From: Kitasatospora sp. MMS16-BH015
GTDB lineage: Bacteria > Actinomycetota > Actinomycetes > Streptomycetales > Streptomycetaceae
Length of the DNA: 64,000 bases
NCBI RefSeq assembly: GCF_002943525.1
Contig: NZ_CP025394.1
Location: forward strand, 248,001 to 312,000
Direction: 5' to 3'
A program made the translations under genes and the position numbers. This document shows, piece after piece, positions 42,855 to 50,033 of the stretch. How positions within the stretch are numbered: the first letter of the stretch is position 1; the number at the start of each line of letters is the position of its first letter. Under the pieces are notes generated by a model that had not been told where the DNA came from, did no database searches, and saw only the letters and a program-made list of their open reading frames with translations.

Positions 42855-43370
42855 TTGCCCCACCTTGCCCTGTACACCTTCGGCACATTGAAGGCCCCGC
42901 TCTCCGATCCCGCCCCTCTCGTACGGGAGTTCATCGACGGCGCCGGGGGCGTCTACGACCAGATCAGCGGGCACCCGGGGTACCTCGGGCATGCCGAGGC
43001 CGTCGACCCCGCTCCCGGTGGGCACTTCGACCTGGACTGGGGTGCCTGGGGCGAGTTCGCCGTCCCGACCTGGTACGAAGGCGGCCGTACGGCGCAGACC
43101 ATCGCCCTGGCCACCACGCTCTCGCTCTGGACCGCCGCGCAACCCGCCTTCGAGGCCATCTACACCGGCCTGCACCGCACCGCCCTCAACCGCCGCCACG
43201 ACTGGTTCGCCCGCACCGGCCACCCGAGCCACGTCTGCTGGTGGGTCGCCGAAGGCGCGGTGCCCACCTGGCAGGAGGGCACCGCCAAGCTGGAGCACCT
43301 CCACGCCCACGGCCCCACCCCGGCGGCCTTCACCTTCCACCGCTCCTTCGACCGAGCCGACCTCACCTGA
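42855..43370 (+). CDS. DUF3291 family protein
   Basis: A 171-residue dimeric alpha/beta-barrel-like protein with the DUF3291 profile: HLALYTFGTLKAPLSDPAPLVREFIDG, GVYDQISGHPGYLGHAEAV and HPSHVCWWVAEGAVPTWQEGTAKLEHLHAHGPTPAAFTFHRSF, rich in Trp and His. Function unknown; antibiotic monooxygenases share the fold. It has its own promoter and is divergent from the acyl-CoA operon. The TTG at 42855 follows GAGGGAGAG; no nearer ATG exists. Confidence 0.82.
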   Translation: MPHLALYTFGTLKAPLSDPAPLVREFIDGAGGVYDQISGHPGYLGHAEAVDPAPGGHFDLDWGAWGEFAVPTWYEGGRTAQTIALATTLSLWTAAQPAFEAIYTGLHRTALNRRHDWFARTGHPSHVCWWVAEGAVPTWQEGTAKLEHLHAHGPTPAAFTFHRSFDRADLT

Positions 43371-43389
43371 CGCCGCGCGGCGCATCAGG
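43366..43389. terminator. Hairpin between convergent genes
   Basis: CCTGA (43366-43370) pairs with TCAGG (43385-43389) and CGCCGC with GCGGCG inside. The left arm uses the stop codon of the DUF3291 gene. Confidence 0.55.
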
Positions 43390-43440
43390 AGTAATTGTCA
43401 GCATCTGTGGACGGAGCCGACCCGGGTGAGGCCTGCCCCG

Positions 43441-44025
43441 TCAGTCGGCCGTGAGGGTGCTCGGCTTCTCCCCGCGATACGGTATCCATCGGTATCCGGG
43501 CTGGAACACGTCATAGTCGGCCTTCGGGTCAAGTTCTGCGTGCAGCTCATCACAGAGCACGAGCCCGTGGAGACGGCCGTCGTTCAGTTCGCCTGACCAC
43601 TCGTTCCTGAGCTCAGCAGGGTCGAGAAGGCACTCCGGATCCCAGCCGACCCTGGCGGAGACGTATCCGCGAAACTGGGCGAGCAGTTCGTAGAGCTGGT
43701 GCCCCAGTTCGGTCAGCTCCGCTGCGGTGAGCTGAAATCTGGGGAGACTGCCGTCCAGGCCGCAACTCCAACTGACGGCCACGGACAGGATCGACAACTC
43801 AATGTACGAGCCCACCTTCGCCAGCATCGGCCGATGGAGAGGGATGCGGTGGGCGCCCGCGCGAAGTGCCCATGGCTTTGGGTCAACGAGTGCGGCAGCC
43901 TGCGCCGCCTCGGCGTCATCGCCGAAGTTCACCACGAGCTCGAAACAGATCGCCTCGGCCGGCTTCCTCCCTAACCGCACAGCCTCACGCGGCCCGTGCT
44001 CCATTACGTTCGCTGAGGGCGCCAT
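43441..44025 (-). CDS. Hypothetical protein, possibly N-terminally altered
   Basis: A frame of up to 194 residues that I do not recognise. Seen: ICFELVVNFGDDAEAAQAAALVDPKPWALRAGAHRIPLHRPMLAKVGSYIELSILSVAVSWSCGLDGSL, then an acidic C-terminus ending IPYRGEKPSTLTAD. No motif, signal or membrane helix. The ATGs at 44025 and 44004 both lie inside the C-terminal coding end of the IS256 relic, so the native promoter and start were probably lost. A start at an internal GTG near 43980 would lie outside the relic. Lone soluble proteins like this can be immunity-type; that is a guess. Confidence 0.5.
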   Translation of the reverse strand: MAPSANVMEHGPREAVRLGRKPAEAICFELVVNFGDDAEAAQAAALVDPKPWALRAGAHRIPLHRPMLAKVGSYIELSILSVAVSWSCGLDGSLPRFQLTAAELTELGHQLYELLAQFRGYVSARVGWDPECLLDPAELRNEWSGELNDGRLHGLVLCDELHAELDPKADYDVFQPGYRWIPYRGEKPSTLTAD

Positions 44026-44111
44026 TCTCGAACCTCGCGTCCGCGCGCACCAAGGGCACCAGGTGGGACTCCGTGCCCTTCGCCACCGCCTTGGGTCACT
44101 TCGTCCCGTAA
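43985..44111 (-). pseudogene. IS256-family transposase relic, left part
   Basis: Read on the minus strand from the TAA at 44111, the frame gives YGTK, a stop, then PKAVAK and GTESHLVPLVRADARFENGALSERN, ending at TGA (43985-43987). FAKTYGTKYPKAVAK and HLVxLVRAGARFENG are recognisable C-terminal pieces of IS256-type transposases, joined with the middle deleted. It continues at 47997-48113 once the inserted elements are removed. Confidence 0.55.
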
Positions 44112-44366
44112 CTGATCGTTTCAGAATGTTGGTGGTGCTCGTGGGGGCCGAGCAGGTGAATCTTGCTGCTCAAGCGGGTGATGGCCGTGCTCACGCATGC
44201 ATCCAATCCGCGCTGTTCGTGGACGACATGAGCCCTTGGGGCGCACGGCCGACAGGGCCCTCCTGGCATCAGGTCCAGGGGCCTGCAGCCGTCCCGGCAC
44301 TTTCGCCCGGTGTGATCAGCTTTCACCGGATTCGGGCAACAAGCCCGAAGCACCGAAGGAGAACCG

Positions 44367-44879
44367 ATGCGCCCCGCCCTCCCGACCAAGCGCACCCTCG
44401 CCCTCGTCCTGGCCGCCACGGCCGTCGGCACGGCCGTCGTGATCAGCGCGCCGGCCATGGCGACCGACACCCCGCAGAAGAGCAAGAACCGCTCCACCCG
44501 GGCTGCCCAGGTGCCGGACTTCACGGCCGACTACACCGGCTCCGAAGCCCTGTCCGGGCTTCCGGTACTCGGCGTCCCCTACGGCAGCCGCGCCAAGCTC
44601 AACGACCTCGGCGGCAACCAGTTCGGCACCGCCTACGGCAACTGCGTCAAGGACGAGATCGGCTCGACCCAGGACCAGGTGCTCTGCAGCACTGTGCTCA
44701 AGTTCAACGACGGCGCACAGATCGCCCTCACCAGCGTGCGGCCCATCGCCCACCCGGGCGCGGAGGCCCAGCCCTTCGACGCGATCGTCACCGGTGGCAC
44801 CCTCAAGTACGAGGGCATCACCGGCAGTGCCCGCTTCACCCCCCAAGGCGCCAGCGTCTACGACGTCAGCTTCAGCTGA
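44367..44879 (+). CDS. Secreted AOC-barrel-like protein (IS passenger)
   Basis: A 170-residue secreted protein. Residues 1-33 are a signal peptide (LALVLAATAVGTAVVISAPAMA). The mature part resembles the allene-oxide-cyclase/dirigent-like barrel of bacteria: GNQFGTAYGNCVKDE, VLCSTVLKFNDGAQIALTSVRPI and FDAIVTGGTLKYEGITGSARFTPQGASVYDVSFS. It has two Cys that could form a disulphide. The function of bacterial members is mostly unknown. The ATG at 44367 follows GAAGGAGAA. It is convergent with the transposase, whose stop overlaps it by 8 bases. Confidence 0.75.
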   Translation: MRPALPTKRTLALVLAATAVGTAVVISAPAMATDTPQKSKNRSTRAAQVPDFTADYTGSEALSGLPVLGVPYGSRAKLNDLGGNQFGTAYGNCVKDEIGSTQDQVLCSTVLKFNDGAQIALTSVRPIAHPGAEAQPFDAIVTGGTLKYEGITGSARFTPQGASVYDVSFS

Positions 44880-45741
44880 CCCGCCCAGCGGCTGCGGTGG
44901 CCCCGACCCCTGGGATGTCCGGGCCACCGCTCGCCGGAGCCCTGCGAAGCCGTCGCAGGCAGATGATGACGCAGGCGAGTTCAAGCAAGCCCTGATGGAG
45001 ATCAGCTCGACGTTCGTATCGGATGCGCAGGCGCTTGAACTGGTGGAGCCAGGCGAAAGTCCGCTCTACCACCCAGCGGGTTCGCCCCAAGCCAGAGCCG
45101 TGGGCGACGCCACGGCGGGCGATGAGCGGCTTGATGCCGCGCTTCCACAGCCGGCGGCGGTACTTGTCGTAGTCGTAGCCACGGTCGGCGAACAGGCGTC
45201 TGGGGCGGCTGCGCGGGCGCCCGCGCAGCCCCCGGATTGCTGGGATTGCATCCAGGAGGGGGAACAACTGCGTGACGTCGTGCCGGTTTCCACCGGTCAG
45301 CGAGACGGCCAGGGGTGTGCCGTGGCGGTCGACGATCACATGGTGCTTGGACCCGGGACGGCCACGGTCGACGGGTGAGGGTCCGACGTGAGCCCCTCCC
45401 CGGAGGGCCCTGATATGAGAACCGTCGATCGCCGCATCGTCCATGTCCAGACGGTCGGTCGCCCGCAACTCCGCGAGTAGCGCCTCGTGAAGGCGGGGCC
45501 AGACGCCGGCCTCGGTCCAGTCCCGCAGCCGGCGCCAGCTGGTCACTCCGGAGCAACCCACGACCTGTGCCGGGACATCGCGCCAAGCCACTCCTTTGCG
45601 TAGCACGTAGACGATTCCCGCTAGCGCAACCCGATCCGGGACCGGCAGCCGCCCGGCATGACGGCGGCGCCGGACAGGTCGAGGCGGGAGCAGCGGCGTG
45701 ACGCGCTCCCAAAGGTCGTCAGGAACAAGGTCAGTGGGCAT
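44872..45741 (-). CDS. IS5-family DDE transposase
   Basis: A 289-residue intact transposase. The DDE residues appear in AAIDGSHIRALRGG, LFADRGYDYDKYRRRL and [18 protein letters not shown]. The N-terminal domain starts at LVPDDLWERVTPLLPPRP. The ATG at 45741 is 39 bases from the right terminal repeat. No frameshift. It belongs to a different IS5 subgroup than the 12708 gene, as the ends show. Confidence 0.92.
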   Translation of the reverse strand: MPTDLVPDDLWERVTPLLPPRPVRRRRHAGRLPVPDRVALAGIVYVLRKGVAWRDVPAQVVGCSGVTSWRRLRDWTEAGVWPRLHEALLAELRATDRLDMDDAAIDGSHIRALRGGAHVGPSPVDRGRPGSKHHVIVDRHGTPLAVSLTGGNRHDVTQLFPLLDAIPAIRGLRGRPRSRPRRLFADRGYDYDKYRRRLWKRGIKPLIARRGVAHGSGLGRTRWVVERTFAWLHQFKRLRIRYERRADLHQGLLELACVIICLRRLRRAPASGGPDIPGVGATAAAGRVS

Positions 45742-46085
45742 CCACAGACATTGCCAGGCGCGAGCCGAGGCGCAGGCGGATTCTGAAACGATCAGTAACT
45801 GGGCGTTTCGCCCGTAAACAGGCTGGTTGATACCAGTTCGGGGGCCGCCTGCTCTGCGGACGTTCCGTGACGGTTGGGGTTCTGGTAACAGGAGTGCCGC
45901 TGTTGCGCGAATGTCCGCCGGAATTGCGCAGTTCCTCCCGTCTCATCCCTGGAAGCCAGGACTGAGCGCTTTTGTCCCTCCGGAACCGCGCACCCTGGGC
46001 AGAGCGACGATCTCGCAGTATGCCGTCATCATGACGGATCGTCGACCGTATCCGAGCGACCTGTCCGACGCCCGCTGGGCCCTAG

Positions 46086-47181
46086 GGCACGTATCGGGTT
46101 GTGATCACTTTGTGGGTTTCGCCCTCGCGCTCGTGCCTGATCCGGTAGATCGTGTTGTGTGACGCGTGTGCAACTGACCGATGCCGAGTGGGAGTTCATC
46201 GAGCCGTACCTGCCGATCGGCGAGTACGGCCCGTACCCCGAGCGGCTGCGCCGCCAGTTCGAGGGCGTGATCTGGCGGTTTCGGACGGGCGGCCAGTGGC
46301 GGGAGATGCCGAGCGAGTTCGGCGCCTGGTCGACCGTCCACAACCGCTTCCGGCAGTGGAGGGACGCCAGGGTGTTCGAGGCCCTGCTGGAGGGCGCGAT
46401 CACGGAAGCCGCCAGACGGGGCGAGGTGGACCTCTCGCTGGTCAGCGTGGATTCCACCACCATCCGGGCCCACCACGACGCCGCCGGGATGCACCTTGAC
46501 CCCGACACGCTCGCCGACCTGGAGAAGGCCGCCGAGGAGGCGGAGAAGGCCCGGCAAAAAGGGGCGGCCCGCAGGGACAAGACGGACAGGACACCGCACA
46601 CGACCCGGAACGGGACGAGCTCCGACGCGTCCGACGCAGGCGAAGGCTCCGCCTGAAGGCCGCCCTGCTCGGACGCTCCAGAGGCGGACAGACCAGCAAG
46701 GTCCACGTCGCCGGCGAGCGCAGGTGCCGCCCGCTGGCGTTCATTCTGACCGAGGGGCAGGCCGCCGACAGCCCGCAGTTCATCCCCGCCCTGGAGAAGG
46801 TGCGGGTCCGCGGGCCCGTCGGCCGCCCCCGCACCCGGCCCGACGCGGTCGCCGGGGACAAGGCCTACTCCTCCCGCGCCAACCGCGCCCACCTGCGCGG
46901 TCGCCGTATCAAGGCGGTCATCCCCGAGAAGAAGGACCAGGCCGCCAACCGGAAGAAGAAAGGCAGCAAGGGCGGCCGGCCCGTCAGCCACGACACCGAC
47001 CTCTACAGGGAGCGGAACACCGTCGAGCGCCTGATCAACAAGCTGAAGGCCTGGCGAGGCATCGCCACGCGATACGACAAGACCCCCGGCAGCTACCTCG
47101 CCGGCCTCCACCTCCGCGGCGCGATGATCTGGATCAAAGACCTCACCAAAACCGCCCCGTGATCACAACCGAATACGTGCC
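46086..47181 (+). mobile_element. IS427-type insertion sequence
   Basis: The element is 1096 bp. Ends begin GGCACGTAT and match over 23 bases with two mismatches (46086-46108 and 47159-47181). The flanking CTAG (46082-46085 and 47182-47185) is a 4-base YTAR target duplication of the IS5/IS427 type. It lies within the older transposase gene. The two overlapping frames of its transposase look intact, so it may be recent. Confidence 0.82.
46159..47162 (+). CDS. IS427-type transposase made by -1 frameshift
   Basis: The first frame (46159-46656) encodes TDAEWEFIEPYLPIGEYGPYPERLRRQFEGVIWRFRTGGQWREMP and VDSTTIRAHHDAAG, then ends SDAGEGSA. The second frame holds LKAALLGRSRGGQTSKVHVAGERRCRPLAFILTEGQAADSP, GDKAYSSRANRAHLRGRRIKAVIPEKKD and RNTVERLINKLKAWRGIATRYDK to 47162. 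At 46555-46563 CAA-AAA-GGG allows a -1 slip into the second frame, which has no stop to the end. A fused protein of about 330 residues is the likely active transposase. Disruptive mutation is an alternative. Confidence 0.78.
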
Positions 47182-47996
47182 CTAGTCGAGCCCACCCTCA
47201 CCGCCTGGCGCCGGGCCCGGACCGAGCGGGCGCTCGCCTTCGGCCGGCCTCCCGAGCACGACCTTCGAGATCTGCTGGACGCGATCCTCTACGTCGACCG
47301 CACCGGCATCCCCTGGCGCTACCTCCCACACGACTACCCACCCTGGGAAACCGTCTATGCCTACTTCGCCCGCTGGCAGAAGGAGAGAGTGTTCGAGCAG
47401 CTCAACGGCCTTCTCCGACGCCTGGTCCGCGCCGCCGAAGGCCGCGATCCGGAGCCGACGGCGTGCATCATCGACTCCCAGAGCGTGAAAACCTCCACGA
47501 ACGTTCCCGCCGCCACGCAGGGCGTCGACGTCGGGAAGAAGATCGTCGGCAGGAAACGCAACATCGTCACCGACACCATCGGCTTGCTGCTAGCGGTCCT
47601 GGTCACCGCCGCGAGCGTGCAGGACGGCACCGCCGGCCGACAGTTGCTGACCGCGGTCGCGGCCAAACACCCCGCGATCAGCAAGGCCTGGGCCGACATG
47701 GCTACAAGAACGCCGTGGTCGAACACGGAGCCGCAGTGGGCATCGACGTCGAAATTGTCCGCCGCGATCCCACCACCAGAGGCTTCGTCGTCCAGCCACG
47801 GCGCTGGGTTGTCGAGCGGACCTTCGGCTGGCTCATGCACCACAGGCGCCTCGCCCGCGACTACGAGGCCCTGCCAGCCCGCTCCGAAGCCATGATCCAC
47901 GTCGCGATGATCGGCCTCATGACCCGTCGGCTCACCCGCGAGAGCACCCCGACCTGGCGCGGAACATAAACCTCCGAGTCAGGGATGAAACGCCCA

Positions 47997-48113
47997 GTAA
48001 GTCTTCGCGAACGCCTCGATCGCCTCGCGGCGTAGGCGCGATCCTCGGCGTTGTAGATCTCCCGCAGCGCCTTCGTCGCACCCGGCTACGCTGAATTCGG
48101 CAGGGCGTTCTAG
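47997..48113 (-). pseudogene. IS256-family transposase relic, right part
   Basis: On the minus strand the relic reads NALPNSA, a stop, PGATKALREIYNAEDRAYAA, then after a one-base shift EAIEAFAKTY, where the TAA insertion site cuts it. These are IS256 central motifs. Together with 43985-44111 it forms one decayed gene that the tandem IS5 elements entered. Confidence 0.5.
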
Positions 48114-48170
48114 ACATTCCGGGCCTAGCGGCCCCGGCACGTTCGATGCCGGGCGACGGGGAGCACCTCC

Positions 48171-48587
48171 CGCAGGGCCTTCCACAGCCCGGGCTACGGC
48201 ACCCCGGCGGTGATCGCCGTGCTCGCCTACCTCTGGCTGCCGTACATGATCCTGCCGATCCACGCCGGCCTGGAACAGCTGCCCGCCAACCTGCTCGACG
48301 CCTCGGCCGACCTCGGCGCCCGCTCGCTGCGGACCTTCCGCTCGGTGATCCTGCCGCTGGCGCTGCCCTCGGTCTTCGCCGGGTCGGTCTTCACCTTCTC
48401 GCTGAGCCTGGGCGACTACATCGCGGTGCGGATCGTCGGCGGCAAGACCCAGGTGCTCGGCACCGCGATCGCCGACAACGTGACCCTCGACCTGCCGCTG
48501 GCCGCCGCGCTCTCCTGCATCCCGGTGCTGCTGATCGTCGGCTACCTGCTCGCCGTCCGCCGCACCGGCGCCCTCGACTCGCTGTGA
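48171..48587 (+). pseudogene. ABC transporter permease (PotB-like), N-terminus missing
   Basis: The C-terminal half of a polyamine-type permease: GYGTPAVIAVLAYLWLPYMILPIHAGLEQLPANLLDASADLGARSLRTFRSVILPLALPSVFAGSVFTFSLSLGDY. The EAA loop (SADLGARSLRTFRSVILPLALP) is complete. About 150 N-terminal residues are absent and the sequence upstream is debris, so it was cut by rearrangement. A segment near 48059 resembles 48167-48203 (CTCCCGCAG-GCCTTC), a possible short duplication. The next gene is its normal partner. Confidence 0.7.
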
Positions 48588-48657
48588 CCCCCCTCTGCCC
48601 CCGGACACTGCCCGACACCCCAGCGCCCCAGCGCGCCCGACTCGCTGTGAGGCCCTC

Positions 48658-49470
48658 ATGATCTTCTCCCGCCGCACCCGGATCGCCCTGCGGGTGGCCA
48701 TGGCCGCCGGCCTGGCCGTCATCTACGTGCCGCTGCTGCTCGTGCTGCTCAACTCCTTCAACCGCGACCGCTCCTTCACCTGGCCGCCGACCGGGCTGAC
48801 CACCGAGTGGTGGGCCCGGGCCTGGGAGTCCGAGGGCGCCCGCAGCGCGCTGCTCACCTCGCTCCAGGCGGGCGCGGGCGCCACCGCGGTCGCCCTGGTG
48901 CTCGGCACCATGGCGGCCTTCGCCGTCCAGCGCCACCGGTTCTTCGGGCGGCAGGCGGTCTCCTTCCTGGTCGTCCTGCCGCTCGCGCTGCCCGGCATCG
49001 TCACCGGCATCGCGCTCAACGCGGCCTTCCGCACCGTGCTCGGGCCGGCCGGCATCGGCTTCGGGCTGCTCACCGTGGTCATCGGCCACGCCACCTTCTG
49101 CATCGTGGTGGTCTTCAACAACGTGCTGGCCCGCCTGCGCCGCCTGGCCCCCTCCGCGGAGGAGGCCTCGGCGGACCTGGGTGCGCACAGCTTCCAGACC
49201 TTCCGGTACGTCACCTTCCCGGCCGTCCGCTCGGCGCTGCTGGCCGGCGCCCTGCTGGCCTTCGCGCTCTCCTTCGACGAGATCGTGGTGACCACGTTCA
49301 CGGCCGGCCCGGGCGTGCAGACCCTCCCGCTCTGGATCTACACCAACCTCGCCCGTCCCAACCAGGCCCCGGTGGTCAACGTGGTCGCCGCGGTCCTCGT
49401 CCTGCTCTCCGTCATCCCGGTCTACCTGGCCCAGCGCCTCTCCGCCGACACCGCGACCAGCCGCCTCTAG
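48658..49470 (+). CDS. ABC transporter permease (PotC-like)
   Basis: A 270-residue inner-membrane permease of the spermidine/putrescine type with six helices. VIYVPLLLVLLNSFNRDRSFTWPPTGLTTEWWARAW is the N-terminal helix and loop, and the EAA loop is EEASADLGAHSFQTFRYVTFPAVRSALLAGALLAFALSFDEI. It should pair with a PotB-type permease, an ATPase and a binding protein; only a decapitated PotB remains here, and no PotA or PotD gene is in the window. It may be nonfunctional in this context. The ATG at 48658 has no strong Shine-Dalgarno beyond GTGAGG. Confidence 0.87.
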   Translation: MIFSRRTRIALRVAMAAGLAVIYVPLLLVLLNSFNRDRSFTWPPTGLTTEWWARAWESEGARSALLTSLQAGAGATAVALVLGTMAAFAVQRHRFFGRQAVSFLVVLPLALPGIVTGIALNAAFRTVLGPAGIGFGLLTVVIGHATFCIVVVFNNVLARLRRLAPSAEEASADLGAHSFQTFRYVTFPAVRSALLAGALLAFALSFDEIVVTTFTAGPGVQTLPLWIYTNLARPNQAPVVNVVAAVLVLLSVIPVYLAQRLSADTATSRL

Positions 49471-49495
49471 AAGATCCACTCCGTGATAGGACTGA

Positions 49496-50008
49496 GACGT
49501 CGACGAGGCCGCCGAGCAGCGGGTGCTCGCCCGCCGGACCCGCCTGATCGGCGCCGACGACTGGCCCGAGGGGCGGCGCCTGCTGATCCCGGCGGTGGAC
49601 GCGAGCACCGGCGAGCCGGTGGTCTGGGACGCCCGCAGCGGTGTGCCGTTCGTCCACGCGGTGGCGGCGAGCAGCGCCTTCCCCGGCGTCGAGCCCCCGG
49701 TCACCGTGCAGGGCCGCCCGCACTTCGACGGCGCGCTGCGGGCCGGTGTCAACGCCGACCTCGCCGCAGGTGCCCGCACCCTGGTGGTGGTCGCACCCCT
49801 GGCGCACCGTCACCAGCTCGACACCGGTCAACTCGCCGCGACCGGCGCCGAGTCCGTCATCACGATCACCCCGGACGAGGCCTCGGCCCGCGCCCTCGCC
49901 GAGGACCGGCCGACCCCGGCGGCCTGGGCCCTGGCCTACCGCGAGGGCCACCGCCAGGCCACCGAGGCCACCGCCGCCGAGCTCCGCCCCCACTGGCCGT
50001 CCACCTGA
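49496..50008 (+). pseudogene. Patatin-like phospholipase, N-terminus missing
   Basis: The open frame starts after a stop at 49493-49495 and reads DVDEAAEQRVLARRTRLIGADDWPEGRRLLIPAVDASTGEPVVWDARSGVPFVHAVAASSAFPGVEPPVTVQGRPHFDGALRAGVNADLA. AASSAFPGVEPPV and the catalytic Asp-Gly (HFDGALRAG) mark a patatin/RssA-type hydrolase. The half with the Gly-x-Ser-x-Gly nucleophile is missing. It stands next to the other truncated genes, pointing to a deletion or recombination at 49.49 kb. Confidence 0.75.
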
Positions 50009-50033
50009 CGGAGCCTCAGGCACGCCGGGAGCG

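Larger units (their letters stand above)
44112..45795 (-). mobile_element. IS5-family element with one passenger
   Basis: The element is 1684 bp, with perfect 16-bp inverted ends CTGATCGTTTCAGAAT (44112-44127) and its complement (45780-45795), flanked by TAA (44109-44111 and 45796-45798). The right end has an intact transposase (44872-45741); the left 740 bp hold a secreted-protein gene on the opposite strand. The usual end of such an IS would lie soon after the transposase stop, but no inner repeat copy is there. Confidence 0.82.
46031..47969 (+). pseudogene. Broken IS5-family transposase
   Basis: Begins MTDRRPYPSDLSDARWAL at 46031, stops being readable at 46085 where an IS entered, and resumes at 47186 as [35 protein letters not shown]. 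With the 1100 inserted bases removed the frame is restored. A second lesion near 47697 (a one-base loss after WAD) shifts to another frame, which reads [22 protein letters not shown] and [23 protein letters not shown] to a stop at 47969. It is close kin of the 12708 transposase but inactive. Confidence 0.85.
45799..47996 (+). mobile_element. IS5-family element, interrupted
   Basis: Ends CTGGGCGTTTC (45799-45809) and its complement GAAACGCCCAG (47986-47996), extendable to about 15 bp with two mismatches, are flanked by TAA on both sides (45796-45798 and 47997-47999). The left TAA is shared with the preceding element, so the two were inserted in tandem into the same TAA. Its transposase is split by the 46086-47181 IS and frameshifted. 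Confidence 0.78.

Noticed and set aside
43371..44111. Toxin-immunity pair at the hypothetical gene
   Set aside because: There is no toxin-like partner next to it and no recognisable immunity motif.
47389..47969. Two separate transposase genes
   Set aside because: The reading frames are two halves of one gene separated by a one-base loss; the protein text is continuous across the shift.
48056..48203. Pair of similar segments (CTCCCGCAG-GCCTTC) as attachment-site direct repeats
   Set aside because: About 24 of 32 positions match, there is no integrase, and one copy lies within the IS256 relic. Weak; left as a note under the permease entry.
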